Positions 1-7,362 of a stretch of 12,863 nucleotides of DNA are shown piece by piece. Source of the DNA: Methanolinea sp. SDB (lineage in GTDB: Archaea; Halobacteriota; Methanomicrobia; Methanomicrobiales; Methanospirillaceae); the NCBI GenBank assembly GCA_001412335.1, contig LKUF01000204.1:1-12863 (forward strand), written 5' to 3'. Under the pieces are notes generated by a model that saw only the letters and a list, made by a program, of their open reading frames with translations, was not told the origin of the DNA and searched no databases. The translations under genes were made by a program, and so were the position numbers. Position 1 is the first letter of the stretch. Every line of letters begins with the position of its first letter.

Positions 1-1
1 C

Positions 2-2779
2 ATTCCATTTGAAAAAATATCCAAAGGTCAGATCAATCCCCCAAATCCGGAAAAAATTGGAGATGTTGCCACAAACAGGCTGCTGGTGCAGGCTTTTCAG
101 TATTCAATGATTCATGGAACTGCCCCCCTTACCAGCTTACGAACCAGTGCGGTAATTCCGACTGAGTACCAACTCGCCCCTGTTATTATGGCATTGAATC
201 AGGGTGCAAAGGTTCGGATGCTTATTGCTGATGACGTTGGTCTGGGAAAGACAATAGAGGCAGGGTTGATAATAACGGAACTAAAATCAAGAAAGCTCGT
301 GTCCCGGATTCTCATCATCTGCCCCCAGAATCTTCGTGAACAGTGGCAGGATGCCCTCCGCTATTTTTTCAGAATCGATGCAAAGATCTTTTCCTCGGTT
401 CATCTCCGGGGTCTTGAGAAGAATATTCCTCCCGGCATGAATCCCTGGGAATACTATCCATATATCATAACCTCTATCGATTATATCAAATCTGAACGGC
501 ATCGTCCTTTTGCGCTCAGTGCAGACTGGGATCTCGTCCTGATTGATGAAGCGCACCTCGCCGCGAAACCTCACCGGATAACCGGAAAAGAGAGTGTATC
601 GATGTTGCGGTATTCACTGGCACAGGATGTTGCACAAGAAGCGAATCATCTGCTTCTCCTGACCGCTACCCCGCACAATGGGTATACTGATACATTCGCA
701 AGTCTTCTTACCATGCTTGACTGCGGAATTGTGAGTGGTCCGTCCCATGATCCGCTTATCAACCGGAATATTGCAAAAGACCATGTCTGTCAGCGGCGGA
801 GAAAAGATGTAGTCGATTGGTTCCGGGCTCATGCGATCGAAGAGAATCCTTTTCCTTCACGTGATCAAAAAGAGGTCGCGGTCGATCTGGAGTTTCCAGA
901 AGAACGCTCTATTCTGAATAAGCTTGATGATTATGGGTCCAACCTTCTCGAACTTGCCAGGAAGGATGACCGGGTTGAAATACGCACAATCACACAGTGG
1001 GTTGTCCTCCATCTCCAACGGCGAGCACTCTCTTCACCCCATGCACTCCGTAAATCGCTTAAAAACCGGTTGGATCGAATTAAAGGAAAAATTCAGGATG
1101 AAGATGAGAGGCCGGAACAGTCCGTGTCAGTAGGCCAGGCCAAGGCTGTCGCATTGGATGAGGAGGGTGGAGAAGATCTCTCTGATGAGGAAGCATCGGA
1201 ACGGGTTGACCAGGTTGTGTATGGATCTTTGTCAGCACTTGGTATGGAAGCACAACGCCTTCAGACTCTGATTGAGCAGGCAAAGACCGTGACACCGGCT
1301 AAAGACAGCAAACTTCGCGAACTTACCAAAAAAGACGGGTATCTGGACAACTCCATGCGAGGGAAATATGGTCCCCGTAAAGTCCTGATCTTCACCCGGT
1401 ACAAGGATACCTTGGATTATCTTGTCACGGAGATTCCAAAGCGGCTTAAAAGTATTGATAAATCTAATATTTTCGCTGTATTTGGCGACCAGAACGAGAA
1501 ACAGCGGCGTGAGGTGATGGATGCGTTCATTGAAAAGGACAAGGGAATTCTGGTCGCAACCGACTGCATCAGCGAGGGGGTAAACCTCCAGCACATGGCC
1601 AACCAGGTTATCCATTATGAACTTCCCTGGAACCCCAACCGCCTTGAACAACGGAATGGCCGGGTCGACCGATACGGCCAGCCGGAGCGCGAGGTACACA
1701 TACGGACCCTGGTGATGCGTGATACACTCGATACAAGAATCCTCCGGGTCCTGTATGAGAAAGCACAGAAGATTCGAGATGATTACGGATTTTCACCACC
1801 ATTTTTCGGTGATGATGCAGATGTTGTGGCATTGATCGGGGATTCCCTGCTGAAGGTCGATCTGCCTTCGTCACAGCGTACGTTGTTTGACTCATTCATT
1901 GAAGAGAAAGGCAACGAACCAAGAATCGATCCGTTCAGTACAGAGACTATAGAGAAGATTAAGAGTGAGAGCTTCTATGGCCAGACTGCGGTCGATCTTG
2001 CAGAAGTGCGGGCCCGGATCGCACTATCTGAACAGATTATCGGAACCCGGAAAGACTTCCAGCATTTTGTGGAACATGGACTAACCCGGTATGGCTGTAC
2101 AATAACCGCGAATCATGACAGGAACGGAACAATCCGGATAGTGCTGTCGGATCAACTGGTGGTCCCGGGATTTTCCCAGGTTATTGAGAAGGCGACTTTT
2201 GATCAGCGGATTGCTCTGCAGGAGCCAGGCATTGAACAGCTTAATACCGTTCACCCGGTCATCAGACGGTTGATTGAACTGATCAAAAGGGATGTTTTTT
2301 CGCCCGAAACCCAGTATTATGGCCGTACCTGTGTGGTCGCAACACCCGATGTTCCCCATGTCACGGCACTCTACCATTTCCTTGTCCGATATACTGTTGG
2401 TGGTAAGCGCTGCTCTGTCGTAGAAGAGATTGTGCCCGTCGCCTGTGATTTGGTAACGGGATCCTATCCTGATGAAGCCGGGACTGTGAATCTCGAGCGT
2501 GTGCAGAAAGTTCCGCTGCCTGCATCACGTGAAGCCAGTGTGAAGAACCACCTTGTTCTCGCACTGAAGGATGATACCTGGCTGCCGGTATTCACCAGAC
2601 GGGTCGAGGCCCGTCGCCAGGAACTTGTCAGCGAACGCGAGCAATTGAAAGCACAGATATCGGTGATACATCCAGGTGCCGAATGGGTGGAAGGAATTTC
2701 GGAAGTCTCAGTCGCCTCCCATGATCTCATTTCGCTGCGCTTGCTCGAGCCTGTACCATCTTCCGGGGTGCAGAGATGA
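2..2779 (+). CDS. drmD: SNF2/HepA-family DEAH helicase, DrmD-like (5' end outside window)
   Basis: This is a superfamily 2 DNA translocase of the SNF2/RapA type and probably the DrmD-like motor of a DISARM-related defence system. Counting from the GTG at 86, it shows a Q-motif-like YQLAP (28-32), Walker A in DDVGLGKT (49-56), DEAH (154-157), motif III TATPHNG (193-199), a motif IV-like segment (KVLIFTRY), motif V (VATDCISEGVNLQ, 490-502) and motif VI with both arginines (RNGRVDRYGQ, 523-532). The segment MNPWEYYPYIITSIDYIK, before the DEAH box, resembles the DrmD subfamily more than chromatin remodellers. About 365 residues after motif VI form an accessory C-terminal region that I do not recognise. 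The reading frame is open from position 2, and the 28 codons before 86 contain no stop and no ATG. The GTG at 86 has no Shine-Dalgarno sequence, so the true start is probably upstream of the window; 925 residues are visible. The stop overlaps the next start (ATGA), which implies translational coupling. The helicase call is very secure; the symbol is a family-level judgement from memory. Confidence 0.9.
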   Translation: MPFEKISKGQINPPNPEKIGDVATNRLLVQAFQYSMIHGTAPLTSLRTSAVIPTEYQLAPVIMALNQGAKVRMLIADDVGLGKTIEAGLIITELKSRKLVSRILIICPQNLREQWQDALRYFFRIDAKIFSSVHLRGLEKNIPPGMNPWEYYPYIITSIDYIKSERHRPFALSADWDLVLIDEAHLAAKPHRITGKESVSMLRYSLAQDVAQEANHLLLLTATPHNGYTDTFASLLTMLDCGIVSGPSHDPLINRNIAKDHVCQRRRKDVVDWFRAHAIEENPFPSRDQKEVAVDLEFPEERSILNKLDDYGSNLLELARKDDRVEIRTITQWVVLHLQRRALSSPHALRKSLKNRLDRIKGKIQDEDERPEQSVSVGQAKAVALDEEGGEDLSDEEASERVDQVVYGSLSALGMEAQRLQTLIEQAKTVTPAKDSKLRELTKKDGYLDNSMRGKYGPRKVLIFTRYKDTLDYLVTEIPKRLKSIDKSNIFAVFGDQNEKQRREVMDAFIEKDKGILVATDCISEGVNLQHMANQVIHYELPWNPNRLEQRNGRVDRYGQPEREVHIRTLVMRDTLDTRILRVLYEKAQKIRDDYGFSPPFFGDDADVVALIGDSLLKVDLPSSQRTLFDSFIEEKGNEPRIDPFSTETIEKIKSESFYGQTAVDLAEVRARIALSEQIIGTRKDFQHFVEHGLTRYGCTITANHDRNGTIRIVLSDQLVVPGFSQVIEKATFDQRIALQEPGIEQLNTVHPVIRRLIELIKRDVFSPETQYYGRTCVVATPDVPHVTALYHFLVRYTVGGKRCSVVEEIVPVACDLVTGSYPDEAGTVNLERVQKVPLPASREASVKNHLVLALKDDTWLPVFTRRVEARRQELVSEREQLKAQISVIHPGAEWVEGISEVSVASHDLISLRLLEPVPSSGVQR
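2765..2770 (+). promoter_or_regulatory. Shine-Dalgarno-like site for the methyltransferase gene
   Basis: GGGGTG ends 5 bases before the ATG at 2776 and shares GGTG with the archaeal consensus GGAGGTG. It lies inside the end of the helicase gene. With the 4-base ATGA overlap it supports this start and coupled translation of the two genes. Confidence 0.45.
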
Positions 2780-5700
2780 GAATTGACGAGCAGGTGTTTG
2801 TCCGCCCTTCGGGGGGAATCATCACATCACACTTTGTATCCCTGTTACAGGACCAGGAGCATGGGTTTGAATATGCCCGGCCAGAGACATTTGTTCGTCC
2901 ATGGCGGGAAGAGGATGCACCCCCCCAGGACGAGGAGCATTTTCTCGAACAGGTCCGGAAGGCCTGGGAGAGTCTCCTCCGACGTTTTGATGAGAAATTC
3001 CTTGATATCCGGAATGGAAGGATGAGTGAGAACGATGTCCGGCGTCTCTGGCAGATTCCTATTCTCGATGCTCTTGGATTTAATCCGGCATATACAAAGA
3101 AGCAGATCGTTATCAGCGACCAGCGGAAATACCATTTTTCACACAGGGGCTGGGTACCGGGGCAGGGACAACCAGTGCCACCTGTTATCCATATTCTTCC
3201 TCCTGGAACGGATCCTGCCGCACGGCCATCGCGAGGGGAACCTTCACCGCATGACGCCCTGCAGGACTGCCTGAACCGTCATGAAGCCACCTGGGCATTG
3301 TTGATGAATGACAGGGTAGTCCGGATCCTCCGCGATTATCACCATACCACAATTCCGGGCTATATCGAGTTTGATCTTGAAGGCATTTTCCTGAACAGGA
3401 GTTTTCCCGAGTTCCTTGCTCTCTACCGGTTCTGTCACGCGAGCAGGTTTACACGGGATCCGGAGACGGGGAAGGAGCCGCTCGAAGAGTATTACGAGGT
3501 GAGCCGGCAGGCTGGGGAGAAGATAGGGGAGAGTCTTCGGGAAAATGTGGTCAAGGCGATAGAGGAACTGGGGAACGGGTTTCTGGACGCAGCATTTATT
3601 GAGCGGTTGCGGGGAGACGAGGAGGCATGTAAGGCCTATTACCGGGAGATCCTCACGGTTGTATACCGGATCATCTTCATGCTCTTTGCCGAGCAGCGGG
3701 GGATGCTCGGTGTTGGGGGGAAATGTGGGGATCTCTTCATTGAGGAGTACTCGATAACCTCGCTTAGGGAACGGGTAGATGCATTTGTTGGCCGAGACGA
3801 CCGGCACACCGATATCTGTGAGGGGCTCTCCGTAACTTTCGGAATGCTCGAGAAGGGGGTGCCAGAACTTGGCGTGAACGCCTTTGACGGTCTTCTCTTC
3901 TCACAGGGAGGGGATCAGTTCCTGAAGAGTGCAAAATGCCGGAATACGGCGCTGATGAACGCTATCCGGGCGCTGACCTGGACAGTTCCCCTTTCCGAGG
4001 GTCGCGGCAGAAGGCAGCGGATCCACGGCCGACAGCGGATCAGCTACGCCGACCTCTCGGTCGAGGAGATCGGCGCCATCTATGAGAGCCTGCTCGACTA
4101 CACTCCGAGGATCACCGAGGGGTTCGAGGAGGTGGAGGGCAGGGAATATCGCCCGGGCGAGTTCATGCTCGACCCCCGCGGATCGGAGCGGAAATCCACC
4201 GGCTCCTACTATACCAACCCGGACCTCATCGCCGAGCTGATCAAGAGCGCCCTTGACCCGGTGATCGCCCACCGGCTCTCACAGGCAGGACCGGACCCCG
4301 GGGCGCGGGAGAAGGCGCTGCTCTCGATCCGTGTCTGCGATCCGGCCTGCGGGAGCGGGGCGTTCCTGATCGCTGCCTCGAACCGGCTGGGCCACGAGCT
4401 CGCCAAGATCCGTGCCGGGACCGAGCTGCCCTCGGCTCCTGAGGTGCAGGCGGCACGCCGGGGTGTCTTATCTCACTGCATCTATGGCGTCGATCTCAAT
4501 CCGATGGCGGTGGAACTTGCCAAGGTCTCGCTCTGGATCAATGCACTTGTCGCCGACAGGCCCCTCTCGTTCCTCGACCACCATATCAAGTGCGGGAACT
4601 CGCTCATCGGGGCGACTCCTGAGCTGATCGCGGGCGGTATTCCGGATGGAGCGTACACTCCGGTGGAAGGAGACGATAGGCAAGTCGCATCCGCGATTAA
4701 AAAATCCAACAAGGAGCAGCGACTGAGCAAAACGTTTGCCGAGTTTGCCCCGACATCGACGGTGCTTGATGCCTGTGCCGGGCGGTTCGCGGCGCTTGTG
4801 GACTGCGCAGAGAACGACCCGGACGCGGTGGAAGCAAAGAGGCGGGAATATGAGCGGCTTCTGCACTCGCTTGAGTATGAGAAGGAGAGGTGGGCTGCTG
4901 ACTGCTGGTGTTCTGCCTTCTTCTGGCCGCTTGACAAGGAGCAAGAAGGATCGATCCCGACCACCAGTACTGTACGGATGGTGCAGGCAGGGGACCCTGC
5001 TGCCCTCCCCGCTGCGGTGCGGGAAGGCATCCAGAGCCTTGCCAGACAGCACCGGTTTTTCCACTGGCACCTTGAGTTTCCGGAAGTGTTTGTCGAGGGG
5101 GGATTTGACTGTGTGCTCGGGAATCCGCCGTGGGAACGGATCAAGATTCAGGAGAAGGAGTTCTTTGAAGTCCGGAACCCGGATGTTGCAGGGGCACGAA
5201 ATGCTGCAGAGCGAGCCAGGAAAATTTCTGCACTGAAACAATCAAATCCGACCCTCTATGCAGAGTTCCTTGCTGCGAAACGGGCGAGCGAGTGCGAGAG
5301 CCTCTTCCTCCGGACCTCGGGGCGATTCCCATTGACTGGAAAGGGTGATATCAATACCTACACCGTCTTTGCAGAGCATGCCCGTTCTGCGCTCTCCCCC
5401 ATCGGGCATGCGGGGATTATCGTTCCGACCGGGATCGCCACCGATGCCACTACTGCAGCATTCTTTGGAGACCTCGTCGAAAAGGCATCGCTCGTGAGCC
5501 TCTATGATTTTGAGAACAAAGAAGGGATATTTCCAATCCACCGCAGTTTCAAGTTCTGCCTCCTGACGATGGCGGGGGACAGGGCACGCAGCAGCGCATT
5601 CGACCTTGCATTCTTCCTCCATACAATCGATCACCTCAACGATGAGCACCGCCACTTCACTCTCACTCCTGAGGAGATTGCGCTTATCAACCCGAATACG

Positions 5701-7323
5701 AAGAACTGCCCGATCTTCCGGTCGAAACGAGACGCGGAGATCACAAAGACAGTCTATCGCAGGGTGCCTGTACTCATCAACGAGAGCCTTGGTGAGAAGG
5801 GGAACCCATGGGGAGTGTCGTTCCAGGCAATGTTTCATATGGCTAACGACTCGCATCTCTTTCGCACCCGGCAACAGATGGAGCAGGCGGGGTTTGAGCT
5901 ACAAGGAAACCGGTTCGTAAAGGGGGAGGAGGTCTGGCTGCCGCTGTATGAGGCGAAGATGTTCTGGCACTATGATCATCGGTTTGGGACGTTTGATGGG
6001 GTTGATGATCGGGGAAATACGCATATTCCGACACCAACGGTAGAGGAACATGCAGATCCAGATTATATAGTGATGCCGTGGTATTGGGTGAATTTTAGAG
6101 AAATACGAAAAAAACTTGAATTTTGGAGCAATGAATGGTTATTTGGATGGCGCGATTTTACAAACGCAACAAATAATCGAACATATATTTGCTCATTTTC
6201 ACCAATCGGAGCTGTTGGGGACACTTTTCTTCTGATGTTCCCCTTGTCTAACATTACCAATATATTATGCCTAAATGCCTCCCTGACAAGTTTTGCTTTT
6301 GATTTTTCAACACGGCAGAAGGTTGGGGGAGTCCATATAAAATACAATATAGCAAAACAACTCCCTGTCCTCCCTCCATCTATCTACACCCCATCTCTCA
6401 CTACCTTTATTGCTCCTCGCGTGGTTGAGCTGACTTACACGGCATGGGACCTCGAGCCCTTTGCCCAGGACGTGCTCAAAGAGGTCGGGAAAGAACAATG
6501 GAATACATGGTTCCCGCAGAATCCCATCGGCGCAGATGGCAGCCCGAAGCCGTTTATCTGGGACGAAGACCGCCGTTTCGACCTTCGGTGCGATCTTGAC
6601 GCACTGTATTTTCATCTCTATGAAATCTCGCGGGATGATGTGGACTATATCATGGAGACCTTTCCCATAGTGAAGCGGAAAGATGTGGCGGCGTTCGGGA
6701 GCTTTCGGACGAAAGAGGTAATCCTTGCGAAGTATGACGAACTGGCGAAAGAGTTTGTGCGGGTGATGCGAACGGATCTTCCCCGGAAAAATGGAGAGAT
6801 TGACTGGAAGGCGATCATTTCTAAAGGAGAGAACGAACGAGTCGAGTTTAAATCGTCTATATCCTGGGATGTAAATACGAAACAGAAGAACAAGGCGCTT
6901 GAGCATACCATCGCCAAGACCATTGCCTCATTCATGAACACCCATGGCGGTATTCTTTTCATAGGTGTGAATGATGCCGGTGAATTCGTTGGGCTTGAAG
7001 GCGACATAAAGATCTCAAAGGGACAAAACGAAGATGGACTTCGGCTGAAGCTTGATGATTTGATAAAGAATTACCTCGGGAATCAATTCCTTCCGCTCAT
7101 TAAGGTCCACTCGCTCAAGGAGAAGGGAGTCCTTTACTGGGCGGTAGAAATAAACCCAATAATCGAATCTGTCTTTGTGAACCAGAACGGCGAGCAGGAG
7201 TACTGGATACGAGGTATCTCTTCGTCGCGGAGACTTTCTATGCGGGAAGCCGTGGAATATATCGAGAAGCGAAAGAAAGAGGGTATAGGTGAAGGAGAGA
7301 AAAAACTGAACAACTACGAATAA
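2776..7323 (+). CDS. N6-adenine DNA methyltransferase (Eco57I/PglX/DrmMI-like) fused to a C-terminal AlbA_2/Schlafen-type domain
   Basis: This large enzyme probably methylates adenine N6 in DNA using S-adenosylmethionine, giving self/non-self marking. Residues 1-430 resemble the N-terminal part of type IIG and PglX-like enzymes. IYESLL (435-440) and GSYYT (476-480, motif X region) precede motif I DPACGSGAF (522-530), GVDLNP (571-576) and motif IV NPPW (783-786), the adenine/amino-methylase signature. The region around W1121-D1127 and RQKVGG (1180-1185) matches the conserved part near the target-recognition region of PglX/DrmMI-like proteins. Residues about 1345-1500 form an AlbA_2 (PF04326-like) domain, with E1352, E1354, E1357-F-K and the glycine motif GGILFIGVND (1391-1400). 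This domain is related to the Schlafen core, some members of which are RNases. No ExK nuclease motif is evident at the N-terminus. The gene overlaps the helicase by 4 bp and lies 39 bp before the large helicase. Its GC varies strongly along the gene. It could instead be a BREX PglX relative, but none of the other BREX genes are seen here. Confidence 0.9.
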   Translation: MRIDEQVFVRPSGGIITSHFVSLLQDQEHGFEYARPETFVRPWREEDAPPQDEEHFLEQVRKAWESLLRRFDEKFLDIRNGRMSENDVRRLWQIPILDALGFNPAYTKKQIVISDQRKYHFSHRGWVPGQGQPVPPVIHILPPGTDPAARPSRGEPSPHDALQDCLNRHEATWALLMNDRVVRILRDYHHTTIPGYIEFDLEGIFLNRSFPEFLALYRFCHASRFTRDPETGKEPLEEYYEVSRQAGEKIGESLRENVVKAIEELGNGFLDAAFIERLRGDEEACKAYYREILTVVYRIIFMLFAEQRGMLGVGGKCGDLFIEEYSITSLRERVDAFVGRDDRHTDICEGLSVTFGMLEKGVPELGVNAFDGLLFSQGGDQFLKSAKCRNTALMNAIRALTWTVPLSEGRGRRQRIHGRQRISYADLSVEEIGAIYESLLDYTPRITEGFEEVEGREYRPGEFMLDPRGSERKSTGSYYTNPDLIAELIKSALDPVIAHRLSQAGPDPGAREKALLSIRVCDPACGSGAFLIAASNRLGHELAKIRAGTELPSAPEVQAARRGVLSHCIYGVDLNPMAVELAKVSLWINALVADRPLSFLDHHIKCGNSLIGATPELIAGGIPDGAYTPVEGDDRQVASAIKKSNKEQRLSKTFAEFAPTSTVLDACAGRFAALVDCAENDPDAVEAKRREYERLLHSLEYEKERWAADCWCSAFFWPLDKEQEGSIPTTSTVRMVQAGDPAALPAAVREGIQSLARQHRFFHWHLEFPEVFVEGGFDCVLGNPPWERIKIQEKEFFEVRNPDVAGARNAAERARKISALKQSNPTLYAEFLAAKRASECESLFLRTSGRFPLTGKGDINTYTVFAEHARSALSPIGHAGIIVPTGIATDATTAAFFGDLVEKASLVSLYDFENKEGIFPIHRSFKFCLLTMAGDRARSSAFDLAFFLHTIDHLNDEHRHFTLTPEEIALINPNTKNCPIFRSKRDAEITKTVYRRVPVLINESLGEKGNPWGVSFQAMFHMANDSHLFRTRQQMEQAGFELQGNRFVKGEEVWLPLYEAKMFWHYDHRFGTFDGVDDRGNTHIPTPTVEEHADPDYIVMPWYWVNFREIRKKLEFWSNEWLFGWRDFTNATNNRTYICSFSPIGAVGDTFLLMFPLSNITNILCLNASLTSFAFDFSTRQKVGGVHIKYNIAKQLPVLPPSIYTPSLTTFIAPRVVELTYTAWDLEPFAQDVLKEVGKEQWNTWFPQNPIGADGSPKPFIWDEDRRFDLRCDLDALYFHLYEISRDDVDYIMETFPIVKRKDVAAFGSFRTKEVILAKYDELAKEFVRVMRTDLPRKNGEIDWKAIISKGENERVEFKSSISWDVNTKQKNKALEHTIAKTIASFMNTHGGILFIGVNDAGEFVGLEGDIKISKGQNEDGLRLKLDDLIKNYLGNQFLPLIKVHSLKEKGVLYWAVEINPIIESVFVNQNGEQEYWIRGISSSRRLSMREAVEYIEKRKKEGIGEGEKKLNNYE
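4201..4440 (+). other. GC-rich block in the methyltransferase gene (motif X to motif I)
   Basis: Hand count gives 167 G+C in 240 bases (about 70%), well above the rest of the window. The block encodes residues 476-555, including the SAM-binding motif DPACGSGAF. It is coding sequence with strong G/C third-position bias. Long open frames on the minus strand here are by-products of that bias. Confidence 0.8.
6061..6360 (+). other. AT-rich block in the methyltransferase gene (near the target-recognition region)
   Basis: Hand count gives 109 G+C in 300 bases (about 36%). The 60-base segments on either side are 48% and 53%. The block encodes residues 1096-1195 and uses many AAA, ATA, AAT and TTT codons. 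The encoded protein still matches the conserved family pattern (W..GWRD, then RQKVGG), so it is genuine coding sequence. It may have arrived by recombination from a lineage with lower GC. Confidence 0.8.
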
Positions 7324-7362
7324 CTCTTATCGTCTGTTAAAGTAATCTTCAATTATCTTGCC
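7324..7362 (+). other. Short intergenic spacer without a visible Shine-Dalgarno site
   Basis: These 39 bases separate the methyltransferase stop from the ATG of the large helicase. I see no GGAGG-like site within 20 bases of the ATG. In the downstream gene's frame the spacer is 13 sense codons with no alternative start. The helicase may be translated from a leaderless internal transcript, by reinitiation, or through an unrecognised site. No convincing TATA box is present. Confidence 0.6.

Noticed and set aside
86..88. GTG as the start codon of the first helicase
   Set aside because: The frame continues upstream with family-like residues and there is no Shine-Dalgarno site.
3244..3807. Minus-strand open frame of 187 codons
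   Set aside because: It is an antisense by-product of the methyltransferase gene with no domain and no ribosome-binding site noted.
4468..5241. Minus-strand open frame of 257 codons, with another of 220 codons overlapping it
   Set aside because: They lie opposite the conserved methyltransferase motifs in GC-rich coding DNA, show no recognisable domain and arise from codon bias.
5242..5874. Minus-strand open frame of 210 codons
   Set aside because: It is antisense to the conserved methyltransferase, its composition is unlike a real protein, and no family is recognised.
2776..7323. Assignment of the methyltransferase as BREX PglX
   Set aside because: The methylase core is similar, but no BREX partners (PglZ, BrxC/PglY, BrxL) are present, and the flanking genes are DrmD-like and DUF1998 helicases.
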